Below are positions 7,586-15,193 of a DNA stretch of 64,000 bases, piece after piece (within the stretch, counting starts at the first letter, position 1; each line of letters begins with the position of its first letter). Made by a program: the position numbers and the translations under genes. This DNA is from Chloroflexota bacterium (GTDB lineage Bacteria > Chloroflexota > Limnocylindria > QHBO01): the NCBI GenBank assembly GCA_040902225.1, contig JBBDXT010000004.1:384376-448375 (forward strand), given 5' to 3'. Below the pieces are notes generated by a model that worked only from the letters and a program-made list of their open reading frames with translations, made no database searches and had not been told where the DNA came from.

Positions 7586-8125
7586 AGCGCGCTAACCCCC
7601 ATTTCTCCCACCCGGCGCTGGTTTCCCGCCCAGCGCCGGGTGCTTCTGCGGCGGCCAGGGTCACCTTGAACACGTTTCCGCAGTAGCCCAGCTGACCGCG
7701 GTCCTCGGCACGTTGCGCATCGGTGCATCCGCGGAGGTCGAAATCCCGATGGGTGGGGACATCGGTGCCGACCGTGGCCGGCGTCAGGCGCACTTCCGTC
7801 GATGTGACCTCGACCTCGACCTGCTGCGCACCCGCGGGAACGATGGTGCGGCCGCGCGGTAGAGCCGATACGGGACGAAGAGAAGCGCCAGCGACAGCAG
7901 CGTCGGGATCCCGACGAAGGTGTACGTCATGGCGACGCTCGACTGCCACGCCAGGGGCGTGCCCCGGATCACGGCCGCAAGGACGTGTGCGCTGTAGCCA
8001 AACAGCACGACCGGAAGGAAGAGCAGCAGCGCAGCCGATGCTGCGACGGCCAGGGCAAACAGGAGGCCCGCCTGGTTGTCGGTGGTCGCTGCCACGGGTG
8101 CGCCAAGTTCGTTCGGCTGAGCCAT
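7542..8125 (-). pseudogene. Two-TM membrane protein gene broken by a frameshift
   Basis: From the ATG at 8125 the frame encodes two clear transmembrane helices (about residues 18-45 and 68-90: TYTFVGIPTLLSLALLFVPY). At about 7850 it runs into a low-complexity Arg/Ser tail. The neighbouring minus frame continues with protein-like sequence (RTIVPAGAQQVEVEVTS ... CGNVFKVTLAAAEA), so one base appears lost or gained near 7850. The second frame runs through the terminator hairpin and into the 3' end of the plus-strand gene, so its stop also looks lost. A sequencing error is possible for the first break. Confidence 0.45.
7609..7642 (+). terminator. Hairpin terminator after the glycine-zipper gene
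   Basis: Perfect 13-bp stem, CACCCGGCGCTGG pairing with CCAGCGCCGGGTG around an 8-base loop, 24 bases after the stop. No U-tract follows, as with the other hairpin terminators in this window. Confidence 0.6.
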
Positions 8126-8231
8126 GCCGGCAGTATCGGCTGGCGCGCGGATTCGCAATGCGACCTGAGGCGTCCAGCTCACGGAAACGCTTGCGGGCGC
8201 CAGACCTTTGTCGCGCCGTGTCAGAGCATGG

Positions 8232-8275
8232 TCGTGCACTCGTGCAGCGGTGCTGCACGAGCGGACATGACAGCA
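8232..8275 (+). repeat. Dispersed hairpin repeat, copy 2
   Basis: 8-bp tandem units (TCGTGCAC, TCGTGCAG, CGGTGCTG) end in CACGAGCGGACATGACA. TCGTGCAGC and GCTGCACGA form a 9-bp inverted repeat with a 3-base loop (8240-8260). The 3' flank is nearly identical to the copy at 31.78 kb. It sits upstream of the VapBC pair. Confidence 0.55.
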
Positions 8276-8330
8276 GGGCCGGGCGCCGCGCGGTCGCGGG
8301 CGGCCGTGGTCGAGGCGGTCGAATCTCCGA

Positions 8331-8360
8331 TGTGCTATGCTATGCGCATACATTCGCACA
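8331..8360. promoter_or_regulatory. Nested palindromic operator of the VapBC pair
   Basis: Perfect palindrome TATGCGCATA (8341-8350) lies inside a second concentric repeat, TGTGC (8331-8335) and GCACA (8356-8360), all centred on 8345.5. It lies 18 bases before the antitoxin ATG, where a ribbon-helix-helix antitoxin would autorepress. Confidence 0.6.
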
Positions 8361-8378
8361 CTTTCAGGAGATGGCCCG

Positions 8379-8621
8379 ATGGCGCTGGCACGCACGAACC
8401 TGACCCTCCCCAAGAATCTGATGGCAGAGGTCGACCAGTTGGCCGGCCCACGCGGACGAAGTCGATACGTGGCAGAAGCGGTCGCCCAACGCGTCAAGCG
8501 CGACAAGCTCGGCAGGGCGATCCGCGAGACGGCGGGGATCCTCGTCGGAACGCCGTACCAGATGACGCGCGATGAGGTGACCACCTGGGTCGACGGACTT
8601 CGTTCCGAAGAGACTGACTGA
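8379..8621 (+). CDS. Ribbon-helix-helix antitoxin (VapB/CopG type)
   Basis: 80 residues. Residues about 3-45 form the RHH fold: ARTNLTLPKNLMAEVDQLA, then GRSRYVAEAVAQ. The ATG at 8379 follows AGGAG by 8 bases. It ends two bases before a PIN-domain toxin gene, the standard VapBC order. The C-terminal half probably wraps the toxin. Confidence 0.82.
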   Translation: MALARTNLTLPKNLMAEVDQLAGPRGRSRYVAEAVAQRVKRDKLGRAIRETAGILVGTPYQMTRDEVTTWVDGLRSEETD

Positions 8622-8623
8622 GG

Positions 8624-9004
8624 ATGCGGTTCCTGCTCGATTCCACCCTGCTTATGGATCACGCCAACCGGGACGAGCCTGCCAACCAGCTGCTCGAGCG
8701 CCTGCATTCCGAGCCGCATGAGCTGTACACCTGCGACGTGATCACCTGCGAGACGTTGTCACAAGGCGATGCGAGCCACCTGCGGCAACTCCGCACACTG
8801 CTCGACGCTCTCGAATATGTCGCGACATCCCCGGATGCCGCGCGTTGGGCCGCCGACTCGCGGCTGACCAGGCATCGGGCGGGGGGCAAGCTCGGCCTTG
8901 GCGACTCACTGATCGCCAGCGTGGCCGCCGAGCTGGGCGCGACCGTGGTCACCCGCAACCGCCCCGACTTCGAGCGGCAGGGGATCAAGGTCCTGAGCTA
9001 CTGA
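8624..9004 (+). CDS. vapC: VapC-type PIN-domain ribonuclease toxin
   Basis: 126 residues, normal VapC length. Conserved acidic residues are in place: Asp6 (FLLDST), Glu near 43 (VITCETL), Asp near 94 (GLGDSLIAS), and Asp in TRNRPDFER near 117. PIN toxins cleave tRNA or rRNA until neutralised by the partner antitoxin, here the RHH protein immediately upstream. Confidence 0.85.
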   Translation: MRFLLDSTLLMDHANRDEPANQLLERLHSEPHELYTCDVITCETLSQGDASHLRQLRTLLDALEYVATSPDAARWAADSRLTRHRAGGKLGLGDSLIASVAAELGATVVTRNRPDFERQGIKVLSY

Positions 9005-9121
9005 CTCTCCCGCTTGACCTCCCGGGACCGATGTCGTCGCAAGCTGGACGCCGATTCCAGGAACTGAGGGTGACCGCGGGGCGGTTCGTGCAGGTATGGA
9101 CGGGCGGCTCACAATGGAGCC

Positions 9122-9931
9122 ATGCCCGCCAAGGAACGGAACGAGCAATTCTGGAGCGAATACCTCTCTCGCCCGAACTCGGGCATGGCGGCCGGGCGGC
9201 GCTTCTTCAGCCGAATCCCCACCAACCCCCGGTGCTACCTGTGCGCGGCGCCGTTTGCGGGTGCTGGGGGAGTGGCGTTCCGGCTCTTCGGCAAGCGACA
9301 GTCGTCGGGCAACCCGAACTATTGCAACTCGTGCGAGAAGATGCTGATCAAGTATCACGGTGGTGCCGAGGTCGAAGCCTCCATGCTGTTCGCCGATATC
9401 CGGGGTTCCACAGCCCTCGCCGAAAAGATGACGCCAACCGAGTTTCGGACGGTGCTCGACCGCTTCTACTCGACCGCATCGGGTCTGGTCTTCGCCCATG
9501 ACGGCATGGTGGACAAGTTCGTCGGTGACGAGCTGGTGGCCGCGTTTCCCTCCATGCTCAGCGCAGAGCGGCACACCGAGCGCGCCGTCGAGACAGCCCA
9601 GGAGTTGCTCCGCGCGACCGGCCACGCGGACCCGGCGGGTCCCTGGGTTCCGATCGGAGCCGGCGTGCATACCGGCCGCGTCTGGTTTGGCGCTGTGGGG
9701 GAGGGTGGTCACGTGGAGCTGACCGGCGTGGGCGATCCGGTGAACGTCACCGCTCGCCTCGCCTCCCTGGCGCAGGCGGGTGAGATCCTCGTTTCGGTGG
9801 AGGCGGCCGAGAAGGCCGGTCTGGATCCCTCGCTGCCGCGACAAACGCTCGAGCTGAAGGGTCGGGAGGAGCCCATTGAGGTGGTGAGCCTCCGATTAGC
9901 CCCAATTAGCGAGACAGTCGCGTCCGGGTGA
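9122..9931 (+). CDS. Zinc-knuckle protein with class III cyclase domain
   Basis: 269 residues, no membrane segment. Residues about 38-75 hold two CxxC knuckles (CYLC and CNSC) flanking a basic loop, likely one zinc site. The cyclase domain follows: SMLFADIRGST and DKFVGDELVAAFPS supply the metal aspartates, and GVGDPVNVTARLASL is the substrate segment. It is a soluble cAMP/cGMP-making enzyme, perhaps gated by redox or zinc (inference). A weak -10-like CACAAT lies six bases before the ATG. The TGA stop is also the first codon of leader B. Confidence 0.82.
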   Translation: MPAKERNEQFWSEYLSRPNSGMAAGRRFFSRIPTNPRCYLCAAPFAGAGGVAFRLFGKRQSSGNPNYCNSCEKMLIKYHGGAEVEASMLFADIRGSTALAEKMTPTEFRTVLDRFYSTASGLVFAHDGMVDKFVGDELVAAFPSMLSAERHTERAVETAQELLRATGHADPAGPWVPIGAGVHTGRVWFGAVGEGGHVELTGVGDPVNVTARLASLAQAGEILVSVEAAEKAGLDPSLPRQTLELKGREEPIEVVSLRLAPISETVASG

Positions 9932-10030
9932 TACGCGAATGGAAGGTCGAGCTGCGCCCGCGTGACCCCAACGACACGGCCGGTCTCCCACAGTGACCCA
10001 AGCCCTACCAGCCATGGATGGGCCGAAACG
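9929..10030 (+). promoter_or_regulatory. Conserved leader B, with an 8-codon open frame
   Basis: Counterpart of 7031-7130. The blocks TGATACGC..ATGGAAGGTC, TGACCC..ACGA and AGTGACCCAAGCCC occur at identical offsets. The small frame here is MEGRAAPA (9939-9965). It precedes the acidic protein gene at 10042 by about 36 bases from the last block. Confidence 0.5.
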
Positions 10031-10041
10031 AGGTACCCGAC

Positions 10042-10239
10042 GTGACGCACATCGAAGAAGAGAAGGTCACGACGACCACCAGCTACGAGCACGAGGATCC
10101 CCCGAAGGAGCACGTCGACAACATCAACCTGAACGTCAACACGGACAACGACGGGGAGACCGTCACGGTCGACGAGACCACTGCCGAGACCACCGAGGAG
10201 ACCCAGCCGCAGCAGGTGAACGTCAACGCCCCTCGCTGA
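10042..10239 (+). CDS. Small acidic Thr/Glu-rich protein
   Basis: 65 residues from the GTG at 10042 (GAGG lies about 10 bases upstream). Nearly all residues are Thr, Glu, Asp, Asn or Val (EEEKVTTTTSYEHEDPPK, then NLNVNTDNDGETVTVDE). Probably unstructured and soluble. It shares a homologous leader with the glycine-zipper gene, hinting at common control, possibly stress. No family recognised. Confidence 0.5.
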   Translation: MTHIEEEKVTTTTSYEHEDPPKEHVDNINLNVNTDNDGETVTVDETTAETTEETQPQQVNVNAPR

Positions 10240-10274
10240 TCCTGCGCAGGGACCCACACGAGGTCATCGCGCGC

Positions 10275-10280
10275 TAGGCT
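10275..10280 (+). promoter_or_regulatory. -10 element of a leaderless promoter
   Basis: TAGGCT, six bases before the ATG at 10287. Confidence 0.45.
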
Positions 10281-10286
10281 TGCGCC

Positions 10287-11213
10287 ATGACCTCGACTAC
10301 CGCCGCTGATCCGCTCGTCCAGTACACCGCCGACATCCAGCCTCGCCCCATTCCCGAGGCCCTCCTCGCCGCGCGCAGCGACCTCATGGCCGCGGTCCGC
10401 GAGCTTGCTTCCCTCACCGATGCCGACCTGGAGACGTTCTGGGCCTGGAAGGGCGACGGCGAGAACGAGATCCGGTACGGCTTCTACCGAATCTTCGAGG
10501 ACTTCGAGCGAGCAGGCGTCGATGCCGAGGCGGCTCTCCACGAGGCAGGTGTCGAGCGGGGCAGAGCCGCCGACCTGATCGCCCCGGCCACTGCCGCGCG
10601 TTGGGACCTGCAGGGGATCCTGGTCCAGCTGCCGGATGCCGCCTGGGACGCCGACCCCGGTGACGAGCAGTGGACCGTGCGCCAGACGCTCGGCCACGTC
10701 ATCGGTGGCCAGCGAAGCTACGCTGCCGTCACCGCCTGGTGGCAGGGGCAGGCGCTCCCGGCCGACTCGAATGTGCCAACCGCACGGCCCACGGCGATCT
10801 ACGACGCGCTGCCGAGTGACGAAGAAGAGGGGGCGGGCACCCCGGCCGAGGTCCGCGCCCGGCTCGACGAGGTGCTCGACCAATCGACCGAACGGCTGGC
10901 CGGCCTGCCTCCCGAGCGACTTGCCCACGGGACGCGCTGGATGGGCTTCGCCCTGGACATCGGCTTCCGGATTGGCCGATGGTCCTCGCACTTCCGCGAG
11001 CACACCATCCAGGTCGAGAAGACGCTGGTCATGATCGGCCACACGCCCACCGAGGTGGACCGATTGATCCGCCTGATCCTCGGTGAGTGGGGTCGCGCAG
11101 AGGCAGCCGTCTACGGCTCGGCGGATGGTGGAGAGGCGCTCGGTATCCTGGCCGCGGCTGCTGCGGAGGCCCGCGCCACCGCCGCCGAGGCCGCGAGGAT
11201 CGCCCGGGACTGA
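10287..11213 (+). CDS. DinB-superfamily protein, long form
   Basis: 308 residues, roughly twice a single DinB four-helix bundle. The second half carries the metal-site histidines in LGHVIGGQRSYA (about 130) and HFREHTIQVEKT (about 233). The first half is helical without the motif. DinB-like proteins are damage- or stress-associated metalloenzymes or thiol transferases (maleylpyruvate isomerase relatives). Its stop lies two bases from the stop of a convergent second DinB gene. Substrate unknown. Confidence 0.7.
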   Translation: MTSTTAADPLVQYTADIQPRPIPEALLAARSDLMAAVRELASLTDADLETFWAWKGDGENEIRYGFYRIFEDFERAGVDAEAALHEAGVERGRAADLIAPATAARWDLQGILVQLPDAAWDADPGDEQWTVRQTLGHVIGGQRSYAAVTAWWQGQALPADSNVPTARPTAIYDALPSDEEEGAGTPAEVRARLDEVLDQSTERLAGLPPERLAHGTRWMGFALDIGFRIGRWSSHFREHTIQVEKTLVMIGHTPTEVDRLIRLILGEWGRAEAAVYGSADGGEALGILAAAAAEARATAAEAARIARD

Positions 11214-11214
11214 G

Positions 11215-11703
11215 TCAGCCCGGGCGGTTTGCCGGCCAGGCGCCCGTTACCTGGCGGAGGATCGCGAACTCGCCGACGTGGTAGGCGTTGTGGTCGGCGA
11301 CGATGAGGATCTCCCGCAGGAGAGTGTGCCCGGGCGTGTGGGGGATCGGCGCCAGGAGGTCCCAGGCGGGATCGGCGACCAGCTCGCACAGGGCGGCGCG
11401 ATCCGCGAGGAATCGCGCGACGCTGCCGGCGAACTCCTCCGGGGTCGCCGTGGCGGATGGATCCGGCCAGTAGCCGATCGGCCAGTCCGGCGAGACCCAC
11501 GCCGGGATGCGGACGTACTCGAGGATGTCCCACTGCGTCAGGCGCAGATGCTCGACTAGGTGCCACGGCGTGTAGCCGACGTTCGGCGGGCGCCGGTTGA
11601 TGGCGTCATCGGGGAAGTCGGCGACGGCCTCCTCGAAGCGCATGTGGGCGTCGTCGGCCTCCAGCAGCCGAATCAGCTGGGCGCTCAGCGGGTCGTCAGT
11701 CAT
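11215..11703 (-). CDS. DinB-superfamily metalloprotein
   Basis: 162 residues, the standard single-bundle length. Histidines of the metal triad are visible in TPWHLVEHLRL (about 45-55) and ADHNAYHVGEFA (about 137-148). Leaderless -10 TAGGCT lies six bases upstream of the ATG. It is convergent with the longer DinB gene and divergent from the DUF4258 gene. Confidence 0.78.
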   Translation of the reverse strand: MTDDPLSAQLIRLLEADDAHMRFEEAVADFPDDAINRRPPNVGYTPWHLVEHLRLTQWDILEYVRIPAWVSPDWPIGYWPDPSATATPEEFAGSVARFLADRAALCELVADPAWDLLAPIPHTPGHTLLREILIVADHNAYHVGEFAILRQVTGAWPANRPG

Positions 11704-11709
11704 GGGCCC

Positions 11710-11753
11710 AGCCTACGCCAGCTAAGGGTCCGGTAAGGAGCCTTGGCTACGCT
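11710..11753. promoter_or_regulatory. Divergent pair of leaderless promoters
   Basis: Minus strand TAGGCT (11710-11715) is six bases before the DinB ATG at 11703. Plus strand TACGCT (11748-11753) is six bases before the DUF4258 ATG at 11760. Confidence 0.45.
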
Positions 11754-11759
11754 AGCCCG

Positions 11760-11981
11760 ATGCCCTTCCGGGACCTTGTCAGCCGCCATGCGATGCGCGA
11801 GGCAAGGCGAGAGGGGATCACGTTGGACGAGATGGAGGAAACGTATCTGGATCCAGACGTCACGCGTGGCTCAGCGCACGACGAGCTCCGCGAGATACGG
11901 ACTCGATGGTTCGGTGAGACGGCGATCGAGGTGGTGGTTGATACAATCGACGTCAGAGTGGTGACGACATGGCGGAGGTAG
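11760..11981 (+). CDS. DUF4258-family protein
   Basis: 73 residues. The start (SRHAMREARREGITLDEMEE) and the strand-rich end (ETAIEVVVDTIDVRVVTTW) match DUF4258, a small RelE/BrnT-like fold often found as a putative toxin. It overlaps the following DUF2283 gene by 13 bases. That pairing is very common and is widely read as a toxin-antitoxin-like module. Confidence 0.7.
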   Translation: MPFRDLVSRHAMREARREGITLDEMEETYLDPDVTRGSAHDELREIRTRWFGETAIEVVVDTIDVRVVTTWRR

Positions 11982-12247
11982 CTCGGAAGCGGACCGATCT
12001 TCTCCTGGAGTACGACGAATCCGTGGACGCCGCCTACCTCCGGCTGACCGATTCCGCGGTGGACCATCAGGTCCGGCTCGACGACGCCCGCGGCATCAAC
12101 TACGCCGCAGACGGATCGGTGATCGGCATTGAGATCCTGTCGCCGCGTCGCAAGGGTGTGCTGTTGGACGGGCTGCCATACCCCGATGATGTGGCCCGGG
12201 TGATGCGCTCCTGCGGCTTTCGCATCCTCCAGGCGACGCCGGGCTAG
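11969..12247 (+). CDS. DUF2283-family protein
   Basis: 92 residues. The core LLEYDESVDAAYLRLTD near residues 11-27, then DGSVIGIEILSPR, is the DUF2283 signature, a short beta-rich fold. The gene overlaps DUF4258 and is presumably its partner (antitoxin-like). The C-terminal 30 residues extend beyond the usual domain. Confidence 0.78.
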   Translation: MAEVARKRTDLLLEYDESVDAAYLRLTDSAVDHQVRLDDARGINYAADGSVIGIEILSPRRKGVLLDGLPYPDDVARVMRSCGFRILQATPG

Positions 12248-12273
12248 CCCGCTCCGGTTGCGACGGAAGACCG

Positions 12274-12480
12274 ATGAAGTACGCGATTGTCATCGAGCGC
12301 TCGCCCACCGGGTACGCGGCGTACGTCCCCGATCTTCCCGGTTGCGTCGCAGCCGGTGGCACGCGCGTCGAAGTCGAACGCCTGATCCGCGAGGCCATTC
12401 AGCTCCACCTCGAAGGCATGCGTGAGGATGGCGAACCGATCCCCGAACCGACGACTGGGGTGGATCTGGTCGAGGTCTAG
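12274..12480 (+). CDS. HicB-like protein without a HicA partner
   Basis: 68 residues with the HicB partial RNase-H fold: ERSPTGYAAYVPDLPGCVA followed by LIREAIQLHLEGM. HicB normally neutralises HicA, but no HicA-like frame is found next to it, so it is an orphan. It lacks the DNA-binding tail of full HicB. A weak purine-rich stretch (GGAAGA) precedes the ATG. Confidence 0.75.
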   Translation: MKYAIVIERSPTGYAAYVPDLPGCVAAGGTRVEVERLIREAIQLHLEGMREDGEPIPEPTTGVDLVEV

Positions 12481-12537
12481 TCGGAGCGCACCGATGGCAG
12501 GGGAGGCAGTGTCACCAGTCGCCTGCGACGAATCGCT

Positions 12538-12972
12538 TTGACCTCGGACGATCTCGATCGCTTCGTGACGGCGCAGGAGCCGGTGTACGCCCGGGTGCTC
12601 GCCGAGTTGCGGCAAGGGCGCAAGACTAGCCACTGGATGTGGTTCATCTTTCCCCAGATCGCCGGGCTGGGGCAGAGCCCGATGTCGGAGCGCTTCGCGA
12701 TCCACTCTATCGAGGAGGCTCGTGCCTACCTCGTTCACCGGGTGCTCGGGCCGCGGCTACGCGAATGCGCCGCCGCCGTCCTTGCGCTGAAAGACCGGGC
12801 CGCAGAAGACACCTTCGGCCCCATCGACGCGAAGAAGCTACGCTCTAGCATGACCCTCTTCCACCGCGCAGCGCCCACCGAGCCGCTGTTTCGCCAGGTG
12901 CTCGATGGGTGGTTCGCCGGGATGCCGGATGACAAGACCGATATGCTTCTTGGGAGGTCAACCGATGGATGA
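12538..12972 (+). CDS. DUF1810-family protein
   Basis: 144 residues: DDLDRFVTAQEPVYARVLAE, then SHWMWFIFPQIAGLGQSP, then a helical end with KLRSSMTLF, the characteristic DUF1810 order. The family is of unknown function, with an NADAR-like neighbourhood in some genomes. The TTG start at 12538 is the first usable codon. It overlaps the next gene by 8 bases. Confidence 0.82.
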   Translation: MTSDDLDRFVTAQEPVYARVLAELRQGRKTSHWMWFIFPQIAGLGQSPMSERFAIHSIEEARAYLVHRVLGPRLRECAAAVLALKDRAAEDTFGPIDAKKLRSSMTLFHRAAPTEPLFRQVLDGWFAGMPDDKTDMLLGRSTDG

Positions 12973-13306
12973 GCAGGCGGTTCGCGAGCATGCCCAGGCA
13001 ACCTGCGCTGCGCTGCTGGCCGGCGACATCGGCAAGGCGGCCGAGGAGATGAGCAAGGAGCTGCGCTCGAGCCTGGGCCCGATCGTGGCCATGCTGCCAA
13101 TGCCGATGACCGAGGCCAGCATCGAGTCGATCGAGTCGACCCCGACCGGCTACAAGGCCGTCCTCCACCTGGTGAGCGAGGGGAACACCCTCCGCCTCGA
13201 GACGCGCTGGAAGGACCGCGACGGCCAGCCGACCATCGTCGAGGCCAGCCGCGTCCACGAGGAACCGGTCCAGCCTGTCGCCGAAGGCGAGCCGACGGAA
13301 GGCTGA
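12965..13306 (+). CDS. Conserved hypothetical protein
   Basis: 113 residues. GGGAGG lies 5 bases before the ATG, so the start is firm. A helical N-terminal half (about 1-45) is followed by a beta-rich half (GYKAVLHLVSEGNTLRLETR). No membrane segment. Possibly an NTF2-like or steroid-carrier fold judged by size only. It is coupled by overlap to the DUF1810 gene. Confidence 0.6.
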   Translation: MDEQAVREHAQATCAALLAGDIGKAAEEMSKELRSSLGPIVAMLPMPMTEASIESIESTPTGYKAVLHLVSEGNTLRLETRWKDRDGQPTIVEASRVHEEPVQPVAEGEPTEG

Positions 13307-13340
13307 CATGGGCGAATCCTCAAGCCGACCGCAGCCGTGG

Positions 13341-14204
13341 TCATAGGGTAAGGGACAATTGATCTTCGGGAGCCTCAGGTGGGGAGGCGGTCGAGAGAGT
13401 CTCCACGAAGTTAGTAACGGCTCGCGGGGTCCGAACTGGCAACGCGCCCTTCTTGATCAACATCGCATTGCCAAGCGGAGTGCCGGCGTCAAATTCGAGC
13501 GCCAGGACAGGCCGGCCCATGGCAAGGGCAGTTTCCCCGGCCGCTAGAGTTCCGCCACGCTCGGACGCCTCGATCACCACGAGCGCCTGGGTCAGAGCCG
13601 CGATCAAGCCGTTCCGGGCCATCGCGCCCCCAACGCTCCATGGCTGACCCGGGGGGAACTGGGAAAGAACGAGCAACTGGCCCGACTCAGAGATTCCGTC
13701 CTCATCGCCGTGACGCAATCGGGCGTGGGTGATTCCTTCTGGCAGGACAGTTATGACGCCGCCGCCGGCCTCGAGAGCACCCTGTTGCGCTTCGGCGTCC
13801 ACACCGATGGCGTTGCCCGCGACCGTGACGTAACCCTTGCCAGCAAGCGCCTGGGCCAGCGACCGCGCGGCGGAAAGGCCCTCGGCCGACGCTGATCGTG
13901 ATCCACAGATGCCGACTGCCGGCCGATGGAGGAGGGCGGTGTTTCCCGCGCTCATGAGGATCGCTGGCGGCGATCGAAGAGCGTTCAGTAGTTCAGGGTA
14001 GTCGTCGCCTCCGAAGATGAGCGCGCCAATCCCTGCTTCCTCGAGGTGGGTCGCCGATTGAAGGAGGTCTCGCTGAACCGCGTCATCGAGTCCCGCGCAC
14101 GCCTCGTCCACAACGCCCGGCCCATCATCCCGCAAGGCGCGCAGCAGGGGGGCGGGGGTCCGCCAGATGTGCCAGGCCGCGACGGCGCGCTGTACTGAAT
14201 CCAT
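13341..14204 (-). CDS. dprA: DprA/Smf-family DNA-processing protein
   Basis: 287 residues from the ATG at 14204. An N-terminal helical part (about 1-75) is followed by the DprA Rossmann core: VGICGSRSASAEG at about 95, VAGNAIGVDAEAQQGALEAG and VITVLPEGI, then GGTLAAGETALAMGRPVLA. DprA binds ssDNA and loads RecA. Canonical GSR and G(M/A)xGID motifs are present with GNAIGVD in place of GxAxGID. It lies 7 bases downstream of a phosphoribosyltransferase gene, unlike housekeeping dprA, so a specialised role is possible. Confidence 0.82.
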   Translation of the reverse strand: MDSVQRAVAAWHIWRTPAPLLRALRDDGPGVVDEACAGLDDAVQRDLLQSATHLEEAGIGALIFGGDDYPELLNALRSPPAILMSAGNTALLHRPAVGICGSRSASAEGLSAARSLAQALAGKGYVTVAGNAIGVDAEAQQGALEAGGGVITVLPEGITHARLRHGDEDGISESGQLLVLSQFPPGQPWSVGGAMARNGLIAALTQALVVIEASERGGTLAAGETALAMGRPVLALEFDAGTPLGNAMLIKKGALPVRTPRAVTNFVETLSTASPPEAPEDQLSLTL

Positions 14205-14211
14205 CGCTCGC

Positions 14212-14985
14212 CTAGTTTCGCATCGTTCTGACGGCGACAAGCGCGGAAACGCTCGACGCGCCGACAGAGTCCAGGAATGCGGCGGCGGTCCGGAGGCTCT
14301 CGCCGCTCCGGCAAACGTCGTCGATGAGGATGACGCTTCGCCTCTTGATCGTTGCCGCCTCGATCGCGAACTCGCGAGCCGGCCGCTCATCTGCAGGGGT
14401 GTCCTTGACTGGGGCAGCAGCGTTGTCTGTCAGCTCCGCCAGCGGCAGCTTGCGCACGTTTGCCACCGCTTTGGCGAGCCGTTCGCTGAAATGCCCGGGG
14501 GAATGGCTCGGAACACTGACCACCACCTCAGCCTGGGACAGGTCTGGGTGCTGTGCCATTACCTGGGCGAGCTCGGCCACCAATTTTTTCGCATGCGGGG
14601 CAGATCCAGCGTACTTAGCTTCGTGTATCAGTTCCCCAACGTGGGTATCTGCCCAAAGATCCGGATCCTCGTGGCTCTGCGGATCTTTGTACCAATCGAG
14701 GGCGATCGCGACAACGACCGGTGGTCCGATACGCAGCGTGAGCACATGGCCGAGCAGCTCGAGAAATCCGACCTCTTCCTCCGTAAGTGGTCTGGCCAGT
14801 GGATATCGGTGCGTCCATTCTCCCTCGTCGGCCGCCCGGATGGGTAAGCGATCGCCGAGCGCGGCGCCGATCGCGCGCTCTACCTGGACCGCGACTTCGT
14901 TCCTGCAGAGAAGGTGCAGTCGGCGGCGACCGTCCGAGGACACGCTTTCCGTCCATTCGCTGAGGACCGAAGCATTCCGGGCCAA
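14212..14985 (-). CDS. ComF-like phosphoribosyltransferase-fold protein
   Basis: 257 residues. The C-terminal PRPP-binding loop VILIDDVCRSGESLRTAAAF (about 215-234) is the PRTase signature. The middle carries VVVSVPSHSPGHFSERLA, like the ComF region that precedes it. The N-terminal 110 residues lack the ComF zinc cysteines. TTG start with GGAGGAG 9 bases upstream. It is cotranscribed with dprA. Together they form a competence-like pair, or a defence-type module in which a PRTase-fold protein works with a DprA-like ssDNA/nucleotide sensor. Confidence 0.75.
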   Translation of the reverse strand: MARNASVLSEWTESVSSDGRRRLHLLCRNEVAVQVERAIGAALGDRLPIRAADEGEWTHRYPLARPLTEEEVGFLELLGHVLTLRIGPPVVVAIALDWYKDPQSHEDPDLWADTHVGELIHEAKYAGSAPHAKKLVAELAQVMAQHPDLSQAEVVVSVPSHSPGHFSERLAKAVANVRKLPLAELTDNAAAPVKDTPADERPAREFAIEAATIKRRSVILIDDVCRSGESLRTAAAFLDSVGASSVSALVAVRTMRN

Positions 14986-15193
14986 GGGCGTTACTCCTCC
15001 CTTGTGGCCGGTCGAGAGTTGGCGAGCGAAAACCTGACGGTTCCTACGAAGGCGACCGGTGCTCGATAGTCAACCACGACTGTGACAGCCGTCTGTCTCA
15101 ATGGTCGATGGAAGTTGCTCATTCCAACCGCGACGGGGTTGTATACCTGATGCAGGGCTCTGACCTGTACCCTGACGCAAGGCTGCCTCGGGT

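Noticed and set aside
14205-14390. Longer DprA start overlapping the phosphoribosyltransferase gene
   Set aside because: The extra residues are Arg/Ser-rich and out of frame with the real upstream protein; the ATG at 14204 follows the upstream stop by seven bases.
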